Shown piece after piece: positions 1 through 11,700 of a DNA stretch of 64,000 nt. The DNA lies in NCBI GenBank assembly GCA_000231825.2, contig JH720308.1, positions 1-64,000 on the forward strand. The letters run 5' to 3'. The DNA is from Tetrahymena elliotti 4EA. Taxonomy: Eukaryota; Ciliophora; Oligohymenophorea; Hymenostomatida; Tetrahymenidae. A program made the translations under genes and the position numbers. The notes under the pieces were generated by a model. It made no database searches, was not told where the DNA came from, and was given only the letters and a program-made list of their open reading frames with translations. Numbering within the stretch: position 1 is the first letter of the stretch; every line of letters starts with the position of its first letter.

Positions 1-1456
1 AATATTCATAAAATTAAAATTAAAATCTTCATAATTAATAAATTTCAAAATGTTATCATTTTCAATATTAACTCAACCAAATAAAAACTTTTATAATGAA
101 ATAAATGAAAAATATTGAAAATTAAAAATTATTAAGAATTTTTTAAACTTATCTAATATTCAGAATAAAAAAACATAAAATTTTATTCTATAGATGAATA
201 AAAAATATCAGACACTTTTTAAAAATAAATAAAATTATTTAAATATAATCTTTAACTAAAATCAATTATTTTTTTACTTCTTGTTAATTAGTGATTTTTC
301 ATTAAAAAATAGTAACTTTTTTTGACTTTATCTCTAATTTATTTTTTATTTTTAATATTTATGAAAAATTAAAAAGATAATTCAAAAGATAGAATTATTT
401 TTGATAAAATAATAGATTTAAAAAAATAAACAAATGATAGAATATTATTTAAATTTTAAAATGAAGAGAAACAATCCAAAAATTAACAATGGAGTTTGTT
501 AATTTAAATTTGAATCCTTAATTTTTAGCTTTTTTATATTTCTTACTTACTTTTTTAATATGAGTGCTTTTCTAGAGAAAGTAACAAATTTTTAAGTAAA
601 TAAATTGGATTATTTTTAAGAAATGCAGATTCAAATGTTTAAAGGGTAGTGTATTAAACAAAAGTAATTCCAGCAGCTGAATGGTTTTTATTAAATATTT
701 TAAATTGAGATAATTTTAAAAAAATTATGTAAAAATGTAAGATAACCAGTGTAAGTTAAGTTCTAGAAAAATTCTTAAATGGCTTTTTAGACAGAGCTAT
801 TTAAAATTATAAAAAAAATCTTTAAAACAATATAATTTTTTTGATAAGAGGAAGTATTTTTCTAGATAATTTCTTCAATTGCAATAGACTAATTATAATA
901 ATTATTATAAAAATAAGGGGATCCATGTAAAGTGTCTTGAAAAAATTAAAAAAATTCATCAATATAAACGTAAATTAACCTTTTGATTTGAATTATGATG
1001 CACTATGTCATAATATTTTGAACCTAAACAAATTGATATTTTTTAAATAAAAACAAATTTTAATAATATTAACTACCTTATTGGCTAATCTACTTTTTTC
1101 AATTTTAGACCAATTTACAAGTGTTATTTTCTTTTCTATCAAGCAAATAAGTTGATAAAATATTTTTTTAAATATTTAGACAAATTAAAAATAGTATTTT
1201 ATTTCACTATTTGTATATGACATTGTTATTTAGAAGATTTTTCTTATGAATTTTACCTCAAAATTTATTTTTAAGTTCATCATATTAAATTTTTAAAATG
1301 TTAAGTCACTAATTGATTTTCCACTATTTAGTTTTCAGAATTAATACCTTACAGAATTTGTATTAAAGTCATATTGAATAAGAAAAATTTTAATTTTTAA
1401 AAGATTATTATCTCAAAATTTTAATTAAAATAAATTTTTGAAAAAAAGCTAAACAA
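1..1456. other. AT-rich spacer, no gene seen
   Basis: Very AT-rich sequence with no reading frame showing sustained codon structure, even with TAA/TAG read as Gln. The last part is presumably the 5' flank of the transporter gene that follows. No tRNA-like or repeat structure was found. Confidence 0.6.
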
Positions 1457-2473
1457 ATGTTTATTTTTGGGGAGTTATGTGCTTTAGCATGTGCTGCTTC
1501 ATGGGCAGGTGCTTCAAATTTATTTTCTCATTCAGTAAAAGCTTATACACCTATGGCCTTGAATTTTGTAAAAGGAGTTGCATCAGCTTCATTGTTATTT
1601 ATCTTAATGCTTCTATTCAATGATAGCCTTTTTCCAGATGCTGATATGTCTCTTTACTATTACCTATTTTTATCAGGTATATTTGGAATAGGAATAGGCG
1701 ATACTTTATATTTTTAGGCTCTAGAGGTTCTAGGACCAAATGTTACTATACTTATGGAGACTTTAGCTCCTCCCTTTACAGGACTTTTGGCATTTGCATA
1801 TTATAAAAATACAATTTCTTTTGTTGGATGGGTTGGAATTACTCTTGTTGTCCTTGGAATTTATTTTGTGGTTCATAAAACTTAAAATGATAAAGATTAA
1901 TTAAAAGTAAAAGACATTGAAACATAAGCTACTTTTGTAGAAATTCCTCTTATTCAATAATCTGAATAGCTTTTACAATAACAAGCTTAAGCTTAGACCA
2001 ATTAGTAAAATGACTTAATTTCAATTGTAAAAAGCAAAAAATTTAGAGGTATAGCTTCTGGTGTGATGTGTATGTTTTTCCATTCATTTGGTATGATTTT
2101 GTCTCATGATGCTTTAAAAACCAAATAATTTGATGCCTTAACTAGTTCATTTTTAAGGCTCACAGCAGGGTCAGTATTTATTGCTATTATTATGTATTTT
2201 AAAAAATCAGAAACATTTAAATTACCTTAATAAAGTTAAAAAGATAACATGATTCTAGGTCTTGGTATTTTATTAGGACCGATTTTATGTATAGTATTAT
2301 AATAAATTTCTTTAATGTATACTCGTCCTGAAATTGCTTAGACTTTAATGGGAACTACTCCTATTTTTACGATATTTATAAGTGCATGGAAAGGGTAAAA
2401 AGTCAGCTAAAGATATGTAATAGGTTCTATCATAGCTCTATTAGGTGTAGTATTGATTGTTTGGAGTAAATGA
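1457..2473 (+). CDS. EamA/DMT-superfamily transporter
   Basis: Predicted multi-pass membrane transporter of the drug/metabolite (EamA) superfamily; substrate unknown. Seen: one uninterrupted ciliate-code frame of 338 codons with many TAA/TAG (Gln), ending at TGA. It starts MFIFGELCALACAASWAGAS, the usual first helix of an EamA repeat. About ten hydrophobic helices follow in two halves, split near residues 145-195 by a Q/E-rich polar loop. Each half ends with the family's late-helix pattern (GWVGITLVVLGIYFVV near residues 125-145; GSIIALLGVVLIVWSK at the C-terminus), and the second half has a GTTPIFT motif. Length fits a two-repeat DMT protein (about 300-340). No intron is needed. A standard-code call stops after 86 residues at the first TAG. 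Nucleotide-sugar or amine-exporter roles are possible but not shown. Confidence 0.9.
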
Positions 2474-3520
2474 AAACAAAATAAAATAATTTTTAATTAA
2501 TTGGAATTGGGGTTATTTTAAAAATATATTCTTAACAAAGCCATATAAAAATTTAAATTAAAAAATAATTTTATTAAAATTTAATTATTATTTTTAAGTA
2601 TATTTTATATTTCTATTGCATAATAACAAAATATTTTTGAATCAAAATATTAATTTTTAATAATTTTTTTATTTTAGAATATAATTTTCAATATTCTATT
2701 CTCTTCTGAAATTTTGGAGTAACCCAAATGATTTTTACATAGAAAAAATGAAATAAAAAGGCTATATTAATTTAATTTGCACTTAAAATGATATTTCTTT
2801 AAAAGCAAAGTTTGTTATTTCAATAGAAAATGTTATTTATTTTAATTATTTTTTCATGTTAAAATGTTAAAAATATTTAAGGTTTTTTTTGCTTAAATAT
2901 TTGAACTTAAATACTGTAAAAAAGAAGCAAATACTTGAATAATTAAGTTTATAGTAGCATGAAAAAAGGTTTTATAACATAAAAATGATTTAATTGGAAA
3001 AGAGAATATACTAGATTTAAAATTACAATGCATTTTACTATAGTAAAAGTATCTTAAAAAATATCTTTTATGAGTGAATGGGTTTTTGCTTTGTTTTTTT
3101 TTGTTTGATTATTTATTTATATTTGTATGAATAAAATATATAAATTAAAAGCAAGCAGTAGTATATTAATAGTTTGTGTGTATGTAACTAAATAACTTGG
3201 AATGAAATTAATTGGCAAAAATAGAATGAAAAGCTATTCTAATAAGAAATCAAGATAAACTTGTAAAATTGGATATTGTGAAATATACATTTTATCAAAT
3301 ACAATGAACACAGGAGGGATTATTAACTTGAAAATATCTTTGCAACAATTAAGCAATTTAAACAATTATGATTGTAATATAGATGAAGCTAAAAGTCTTC
3401 CAAAATATATTTTAATTTGGATCTATTAATTCGATTTTATTTTTGCTGTTTTATTAAGCATATATGATATCTTCTAATATTAATCCCTATTTTTGTGTTT
3501 TTATTCTTGTTACACTTCTC
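2474..3520. other. AT-rich spacer, no gene seen
   Basis: Spacer between the 3' ends of a + gene and a - gene (convergent). Homopolymer-rich, with no supported frame or RNA structure. Confidence 0.6.
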
Positions 3521-3970
3521 TCAAGAAGGTCTATTCCATAACTTAGATTGAGGGAATTCGACAGGTGAGAGCTTCCAGTAAAGGGTATTTCTACGTTCGC
3601 CATTATCGTCGAATCTTTCATAGTTGTAACCACCAATTTAGAAAGAACTCCAACCCCAAGTGAGGAAAATGAAAAGAACCCAAGGAACCATCTTTGTATT
3701 AAAGACAGGGGTGTGAATATTGAAGAAACCGTTTCTTTCAAAAGAAGAGGTTCTTCTGTACCAGTTTCTAGTTGCAGGCAATTTGCAAGTCTTAGGAATG
3801 AGACCCTAAATATTATTAGGGACAAGAGGGACTGGTCTGTAAGTACCTTGGTTTTTGGCAATAAATTCAGCTCTCTTTTAGTGTAAATCACCGAATTCGG
3901 GAGCAACTATATCATACTTATTTTCAAAACCCTTATCAAAGTGGCTAAAATCTAATTGATCTTTTCCCAT
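3521..3970 (-). CDS. small single-TM protein, probable mitochondrial inner-membrane subunit
   Basis: Function not recognised. Seen: an intron-free frame of 149 codons on the minus strand, starting MGKDQLDFSHFDKG and ending KLWNRPS before TGA, with in-frame TAA/TAG (Gln) at three places. The region is much more GC-rich than its flanks and uses CTC, GTC, TTC and AAG codons typical of highly expressed ciliate genes. One hydrophobic segment (MVPWVLFIFLTWGWSSF, about residues 90-106) sits between a polar, Pro/Arg-rich N-terminal part and a Tyr/Trp/Arg-rich tail (YWKLSPVEFPQSKLW). That layout, small size and codon bias resemble the lineage-specific accessory subunits of ciliate respiratory complexes or ATP synthase, but this is inference. 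A 139-residue standard-code ORF on the same strand (3487-3906) is a different frame and is not the gene. Confidence 0.75.
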
Positions 3971-5365
3971 TTATTTTCCTTTTCCTTATCCTATTTAATT
4001 AAATTATTTGTAATTTTTTTCTTCTTATTTGATTAAACAATTTTTGATTTAACAAGAAAAAAGCAAAAAAATGAATGAAGCTTTCTTGCTTTATTTTTTT
4101 GCAAGCACTCACTTTTTAACTTTGATAATTCCAATATATAATCAAAAGATAATTAGTTTTTATTCCTCATTTTCTTCTCATCTTTTCTTTTCGAATACTA
4201 ACTACATCCATTTTTTCTTGTAATTTATACAAATAAAATCTAAACAAGATATGTGTTAACCAAAATATATTTCTAAATGATAATTTTTAATTATTCTAAA
4301 ATTAAAATATAAATAATTAAATATTCCTAATGACAAATAAAAGTAAATAATGCGGATTACTACAAATAAAGTGTATATAATTATTATGTATTTTTAATAT
4401 CTTTATCTGATTACTTATTTTAAAGACAATATTATCTAAAAAAATAATTATTTTAATTTATAATTTAGGAACAAGTTTTTTGGAATTTATTTAATTTTTT
4501 TCCTTTACAAAGTTTACAAAGACTTAAAGAGTAATTCAAAATATAATTATTAAAAAAATAAATAATTCAAAAATTAAAAAAAGAAAAAGGTAAATCAAAA
4601 GGATTATTTTTACATCAGAAAAAGTTTTTAAAAATGTTATAAATTGTTTCTCTCCAATCAACAAATAAGTTTTTTATCAAATTTAAGAGAAACAAATGCT
4701 TAAAAACGCATGAAATAGGTTCATAACCAACGCATAAGCATATAATTCTGATATTTAATAATCATTTTACCAGTTCATAATTGATTAATTCTTCTTAAAA
4801 GAATTATTGGAAAAATCAAAAACATCAAAAAATAAATTCAGGATAAATCATCCAAATTCTCTCTTAGAAATCATGAATATATAAAAATATTTTTTAAATA
4901 GTAAACTGTCTAGATTCTCGCTGCCTAAAACCTGATTAACCGCCTCTGCTAATAAAAGAACTTAAAAATACCATTTTAAAAAGAAACGAAATTAATCTAA
5001 AAATAATAAAAAAAAACTAACAAATTGATAAGAAAACCAAATAAAAAATGAAAATGAAATAAAATAAATCAAAATAAAAACTAAATATTTAAATTCATAA
5101 AAAAAAGGAATAAATAAATGCCAAATTTAATTTTACAATTTTTAAAATAAAAATCAAATAAATTGATGATTAATTTCTTATTTATTTAATTTCTTACAAA
5201 TGTAAGAAATGTAAGAAAATTATTATTACTTATGTTTTCTTTGTTCTAAAATTAATTAATCTAGTTAACTATTTTTCAAATTATTTTTCAGATAAGAAAA
5301 GAATTTTGATAATTTAATTGATTAAATATTGTTATTTCGATATTCAAAAATATTAAGTTTAATAA
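3971..5365. other. AT-rich spacer with one small GC-richer island
   Basis: Shared upstream region of two divergent genes. No supported coding frame. About 4895-4965 is clearly less AT-rich (contains CTCGCTGCC and AACCGCCTCTGC) and could be a small RNA or regulatory island; no class could be assigned. Confidence 0.5.
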
Positions 5366-6223
5366 ATGGGTTATGTATTTAGCAAGATTTTTAAGAAGTT
5401 GTTTGGGTCAAATAACTCATTCAATATCCATATAGTTGGTCTTTAAAATGCAGGGAAAACTACCATACTTTATCAATAGTAAAATTTATGAAAGAAAAAC
5501 CCTGTTTAATAGTAAATATTATTTATTCTAGTAATTTAGGGAAAGTTATTGAAACTACACCTACTTTAGGAAGTAACATGGAGGAAGTTACTCATAAAAA
5601 TGTGAAACTAAAAGTAATTATTTTTTTCAAATATTTGTGATAATTTTTTAAATAGTTCATTATTCTATTTAGGTTTGGGACTTAGGAGGTATATAATCAA
5701 TTCTATATTTTCGCTTTTTAGAGTAATTATTTTAGATGATAAGCAATAGCAGAATTTAAAAAATAGGTTAAAAAAGTATAAGAGAAGTATGGGATTAGTA
5801 TTTTCTTGAAAGTGATGTATATAAATAATTATTTGAATCAATATTTTTTTGAAAATTTGCTATTTTTTGTAAAATAGGCTGTAATTTATGTAGTAGACTC
5901 AACAGATAAAAGCAAAGAAGATGAAAGTATGGAGGAATTTTAAAAACTCTTGAAGAACGAATAGCTTAAGAATGCAGTATTTTTAATATTTGCAAATAAA
6001 TAAGACTTAGATGATGCAATGTCAGCAGATTAGATTGCTGAAAAATACAAATTGTCAGATATTAAAACACACTCATGGCATATTTAAGTAAAAACCTCAT
6101 TTAAGTTTATTTTAGAATTTGTTTAAAAATTTTAATTAAAAGGCATGCAGTGCAGTTAAAAATACTGGACTTGGTGAAGGGCTAGATTGGGTTGTAGATA
6201 AAATTCTTGAAAAAAATAAATGA
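5366..6223 (+). CDS. ARL5: ARL5-type Arf-like small GTPase
   Basis: Arf-family GTPase that should cycle between GTP and GDP on Golgi/endosomal membranes. Six exons give 183 residues with phases consistent throughout: 5366-5478, 5532-5613, 5673-5688, 5767-5816, 5878-6087, 6143-6223. Motifs: Gly2 (MGYVFSKIF) for N-myristoylation, P-loop GLQNAGKTT, switch-I Thr in TTPTLGSN, switch-II WDLGGQ, base-recognition NKQD, and CSA near the C-terminus. ILYQY, LGSNMEE, AVIYVVDSTD and WHIQACSA place it nearest ARL5 rather than ARF1 or ARL1, by my recollection of the family. The third exon is only 16 nt and carries most of the WDLGG motif. AAATG start, no competing upstream in-frame ATG noticed. Confidence 0.92.
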
Positions 6224-6533
6224 AAAATTGTGGTTGGAGATTTTGAATTTTAGTTATTAAAAAGGGAAAAATAATTTTGTTTGTATTAAATAATTAGAAG
6301 GTAGTATTTATGTAAAATATATTTATGGCATTTTAATCAATTCAAATTTAATAGTTTTTTCTACTCATTTTAAAAATTTATTAATCAGTTCAAAATTATC
6401 ATTTTTTTATCACACATAAAAAAACTTAAAATATGATAAAATTGCTTTTTTTTTGTTTAGAGGATTTTAAAAATCTGCTTTTTGCTATTTTTTGGATCTT
6501 AATAACAAATTTAAAAATGTTATTTGATGTATT

Positions 6534-6605
6534 AGCAGGGTGGCGAAGTGGAATCGCGTTGGGCTCATAACTCAAAGGTCGGAGGATCGAAACCTCTCTC
6601 TGCTA
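6534..6605 (+). tRNA. tRNA-iMet: initiator tRNA-Met (CAT)
   Basis: A 72-nt cloverleaf. Acceptor stem AGCAGGG pairs with CTCTGCT and gives the A1:U72 pair typical of eukaryotic initiators; A is the discriminator. The anticodon arm TTGGG-CTCATAA-CTCAA carries CAT. The T loop is ATCGAAA (in GGATCGAAACC) instead of TTC-containing, the classic initiator hallmark. No intron; CCA not encoded. A run of T (GTTTTTTT) follows directly as a Pol III terminator. Confidence 0.95.
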
Positions 6606-7035
6606 AGTTTTTTTACTGAAAATTATTTATTTAAAAATGAAAATTTTTGTTAAAAATTAAAATATTTTAGAATTTGCATAATCTACTTTTTGATCATTAT
6701 TTTTGTGATTCAAAAAGAATTAAAATATTTTTAGATTGATTTTATGAAGTAGAATAATGGAGATGAATAGAGATATAGAATCAAATTTAAAAAAAGAAGA
6801 TATTTTTGATAAATTAAAATTAATAATTTTTAATCAATCAAAAAAATTCTTAATTTCTGAATTACATTTTTACTTGATTTAATTATTAAGAGAGTTAATT
6901 AACATACATTTCTATTTAATTTTTTTGTTTATTAAAAAGCTATTAAATTTACTAATTTCAAACATGTTCAATTTAGCTAAATAGATTTCTAATTCTACTT
7001 AATTAGTTTAAAAAAACAAATATTTTTCATCTAAA
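6606..7035. other. short spacer: Pol III terminator, then 5' flank of the J-protein gene
   Basis: Begins with the T-run downstream of the tRNA. The last 72 bases (from an ATG at 6964) are in frame with the next gene and may be an N-terminal extension. Confidence 0.5.
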
Positions 7036-7864
7036 ATGGCTGCTAAAATGGAGGCTATGACTTTCTATGAAGTTTTAGAAATACCCTCTACAGCCAACAT
7101 GTCCCAAATTAAAAAAGCATACATAAAAAAAGGTAAAATTAGATTACTGTATATTAACTTAAAGCACTAATAAATTATTAAATATAGCAAAAGAGTGGCA
7201 TCCAGATTAAAATTCTGATAAGCCTGACGCAGCAGTATGAAATAATTCAATTTTAAAATGATTTTTAGAAGTTTTTACTAATTTTAAGACAAATCGAGAA
7301 GCATTCTAAAATATTTTCTGGAAAGTTGTAAAATGAATTTATTTAACATATAAATAGGAAGTATTCAAAGTTGTAACAAAAGCTTATGAAACATTGAAAG
7401 ACCCAACTAAAAGATAAATTTATGATTTAGGAAGTATTAATCCAAACTTTAATCAATCTGCTACAGATGAAGATTATTCTAAATATTATGATGAGGAAAG
7501 TAATCGCTAGCGTAGACCTTATTGGTAAAATAAATGGTATGGGTTCAAGAAACCAACAAATGAAGAAGACCTTAGGGATAGATATTAAGATTTTGCAAAA
7601 TATTAAAAAGAAGAATAAGAATGGGCTTGGAAATCTATTATACTGAAATTATCTATTGTTGGAGGTGTTTTCATGGCATTCGATCTTTTAAGATATTATA
7701 AATAATAAAAACATAAAGAATTGATAAATTTAAAGAAAGAAATATTAACGTCTCAATTTAATGATTAATCTAAGGAAATAGATAATGGGATGACTCTTAA
7801 TGATTATATCCACTTACGTTTAAATTAATTAGAAGATGAGGAATCTTTTGAAGAAGCCTAATGA
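7036..7864 (+). CDS. DnaJ-domain protein with C-terminal membrane segment
   Basis: Type C J-protein: should stimulate an Hsp70 at a membrane. Exons 7036-7132, 7188-7234 and 7358-7864 give 216 residues. The J-domain occupies about residues 8-75 (FYEVLEIPSTANMSQIKKAY) with the essential HPD in EWHPDQN and the helix-IV end YETLKDPTKRQIYDLG. A polar linker is followed by one hydrophobic helix (SIILKLSIVGGVFMAFDLL, about 145-165) and a charged tail. No Gly/Phe or zinc-finger region. An in-frame ATG at 6964 with no TGA in between would add 24 Lys/Ser/Asn/Gln-rich residues without acids, like a mitochondrial presequence; I chose 7036 because it has the AAAATG context and the extension is much more AT-rich than the gene body. 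Confidence 0.87.
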
Positions 7865-8736
7865 ATATAAAATAATTATAAAAATTAATTTTAATGCTAT
7901 AACTTGTAATATATATCATTCATCAAAAAAAAATATGATTATTAGTTAATTAAAAATAAGAAATATTTTACACTCAAATATTTAAATAGATTTATTGGTA
8001 TTAGTTCAATTTAAATTTAAAAAAACAAATAAAAAATCGATCTAAAAAGAAAAATGTTTTATTTAATACAATAAATACAGTCTTAGTCAATTTGGGATCT
8101 GATCGATCAGATATTGATTAGTCCATCCAAAAAATGATGATTTAATTCATCCATTCAATATAAATTTTTCAATGATTTGGATCAATCCTTTCATATTCAT
8201 TCCTAATTTTGAGTAAATATTTAATCTTATAGAAATTTTTTAACAACATAGAAGGTAGAGGGAATGAGTGTAAAGTAATTATAAAATTATTAGAAAATTA
8301 ACATAATATCTCACTATCAAAATTTAAAGAATTGACTCGAATATATAATATTAAATTAAACTTAATCCTTAAAATATTTAATCTCAAATTGTTTAGAATA
8401 TTTGAGCTTTAATATGAATTTGAAAATATTTTTTACAAGTTAACCAATACCAGATTGAATATATAAATTAATGAATATTGGGAGAGAATAATGAACAAAA
8501 ATAACTAAGCAAAGAAATAAATATTTTAGGATTTTGAATAAAATTAGATAAATTGAAAGAAGTATTAAGAAATGAAGGAGTAAATTATATACATATTAAA
8601 TCTTTTTTAAAATAATTAAAATATTCTTCCATTCATTTCTTCATTTATTTTTATTAATCAACTAACATGTTAAAAAGCTGAAGAAAATGAGTTCAAACTT
8701 ATAAAATAGGATAATGCTTAGTAAGAATCATTAAAT
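7865..8736. other. spacer between convergent genes, with a 16-bp palindrome
   Basis: AT-rich 3' flanks of the J-protein (+) and the giant protease (-). Contains the perfect palindrome ATCTGATCGATCAGAT at 8097-8112, conspicuously GC-richer than its surroundings. No gene seen. Confidence 0.5.
8097..8112. repeat. 16-bp perfect palindrome
   Basis: ATCTGATCGATCAGAT is its own reverse complement. It lies about 230 bases past the stop of the J-protein gene and 625 bases past the stop of the opposing protease gene. Could be a protein-binding or 3'-end element; function unknown. Confidence 0.6.
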
Positions 8737-11700
8737 TCAATAGCTTAAATGTTACTCTTCATTATCATCATCGTAATCTTCTTTTTTCAATTGTTTATCT
8801 TTTAATTAATTATCATCAATTTCTCCTACTCTTCCAAATTCTTCATTTTAATTTTTTTATTCTAAGTCATCTTATTCAAAGCCACTCTTTTCCTAAAAAG
8901 TTTGATCATTATTAGTACTACTTACAGAATGCATTTCCATTTCATTGATTGGATTATTTACAGGTCTATGGTCTTCATTTCTTTAAGGTTCAAAAACTTA
9001 AGCATACTTAATATTTAAAAAATAATATTTAAATTAAATTAAAATATGAATTTTTTTACAATTTTAAGTGTTTCTCTAGCTTGCTCCATACATTAATGGA
9101 AACTTATATGCCTATACGATTTTTCTTCAGCTTGATCATAAAGGAAAGGCTTAAACCACCTTATTTCTACCAACTATAGTTATTTATTTACTCTTTAACA
9201 ATATTCTTCTTTAAAAAAAATTAATTCATTACATTTTCTGGGCTTGTGAAAATTTTGTAAAATATTGGATTTCTTAGGCAATATGAGCTAATCCATTTTA
9301 TAAATTCAATGCACATTTATTCATTATTAGTTCTTCTGAATTCCATCTTTTTAAGTATTCTATCATATGTCTATCCACTAAAGAAGAAAAGTTTGATTCT
9401 CATTAGAGTTAAACCATCATCTAAATCAAATTATTCTTTGAGAATCTAGAAAGTAACATCAAACTAATTTAAGTTTTGAAATTAAATATATTTCTATTAT
9501 TATTGAAACTAAATTTAGAATTATTTACATTGTAGTACTAGAATGAGAGATCTATAACAAATTCTTTAAGAGATTAAATTAATTTTCTAGCATTCTACTC
9601 ATTACCCCAACTAATATGCACAAATAGCTAGTAAGGATCATTGACATAATAGCAAATTTACTGGTACTCTTTAAAATAGAATATCAAACTATTTTCTATT
9701 TCTTACTCTAAGCTAACAACGATTTAGTTTACATCACTACCTATAAAAACAGGTGAGCATTAGTTGATTTAGCGCATACCGTTTGTTACACTTCTTAAAG
9801 CAATTTAAGAAATAATATCAAAAAGAGAAACGGAGTTCTTGTAAATATTAGGATCTTAATGCTATTTTAGATAGATAGATAGATGAATTAAAATGTACTC
9901 AGATGATAATAATGAATTTACTTGCTAATTACTTAACCATTTCTTAAGTAGATTGTTTAAATATAGCATGTAGTTTTTAGTTACTACTTAGTTGTTTATT
10001 ATTTATATAAATTAGTTATCTAGAGTGACTAGCCATTTAATTATATTTAAGTAGTTTGAAGCCCTGCTAAAATGTTGAACAAAGCTCTCTTGCATCTATT
10101 AAATGAATAAGCATAAAAACCTGTACATGCAAGAAACACTCTCTATTTAAATTTTTAAAAAACATGAATCAAAAATATTAAAAATGAAAATATTTCTTGT
10201 ATTAAATCATAGCAATCACTTTTGTGTTATTTAAATTTAAAGTTTTCAACTAAAATTTTAGGAGAAAGAAGAAGAAGAAATTACCCTAATAAGTTTCAAT
10301 TTCAAGGTAATTGTTATTACAGTCAACTGCTCTTTTGAATTCTTTGAATTTTAAAATGTAGCTTTTTTCAACTTAGTAAATATTTTCAAAGCACTAAATT
10401 ATGATTTCTTAGAATCTTTCTCTGATATCTATGTTAAATTGATCTAATATTAACTGAATTATTAATTGCTTTCTCTAAGCCAAGTAAATATCCAAAAACC
10501 AAAAACAGGCAGCAGTGTTTTTAGCTAAGACTAATTGTATTTATTTCAAAGCTTGGCAAAAGCTTTAATAATCTTTAGATCTAGATTAATTTTCTAATAA
10601 ATTTTAAAGAGCAAATTAAAGTATTTAAATATCTTGAGAATCCTTCAAATATTATAAGGTTTCTTATTCAGGAATATCTTCAACCTTATAAATTAAATAT
10701 ATTTTAAATAAGTAAAACTTAAAATCAAAATCAAATTTTACTGCAATCAAATTTTCATCTATCTCATTATAATCAGAATCATTTTCTGTCATAGCTATTT
10801 GATATTTGTTATCCTTCATCCAATTTATACGTTCTATTTGAGAGCTAGTAAATGAAATGTTGGTTGTGACATTTTTAAACTCACCAAACTAGTATGAGAA
10901 TATAAATTCACGTACAAAATTAAAATAATCAGAGTCGAAAATATATCTTGATTTCCAAAATTCTCTGTTTTCATCCTTTATTTTTTGCAGTAAATCTTAT
11001 TAAATTGGCTGATTGACTAATTGCTAAAGTTTATGAGGGTAAGGGGTATCTCTTTCATAGAATAAAATGTATGCATTTCTACTCTGTGATTAAAATAAAT
11101 AAGAATTATTTTAGCTTTTTCTTTAAAAATCTTACTTTGTTATAATCAGATTCATCCCACATTTAGCTTCTATAGGTTTATTGAGATTTTCCTCCATAGC
11201 ACTCATCTCTAAGATTTTCAACATTAAACTCTTTAACATAAGAGTCATTGAATTCATACCACCTAAAATTAAGATAAAAAATTTAATGATTAATAAGTAT
11301 CTATCTATGTAAAGAAATTACTTGGAATCTTCTCTATTTTTTATGAAGGAATAATAATGTCCAGATTCAGATGTTCCATTATGGACTAAAACTCCTGAAA
11401 GCTTGAAGTTGTAGTAATCGTCTGGGTGAATATCTGATTCATTTAAATTTCTACCTTCTTATTCAAATAATTTTTATTTTGTCCAATTACGCAAGTTAAG
11501 TTCTAATGGGAACTCAAAATAATCATTGATTTTCTTCTTTTCCATTGTGAGGAAATCAAAATCAAATCTCTTTAGAGTAAGAACTAAGTTGTTAGGAAGG
11601 CTCTTTATGCAACTTCTTTTTTGAGCTTTAATTTTTCTTTGATACTTTTCGCAGTAATACATATTTTCTCCATCTAAGGTGTCACCCTTAATTTATGTAT

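Noticed and set aside
3487..3906. 139-residue standard-code ORF on the minus strand
   Set aside because: Wrong frame of the 149-codon gene at 3521-3970, whose ciliate-code frame has the natural composition and its own ATG and TGA.
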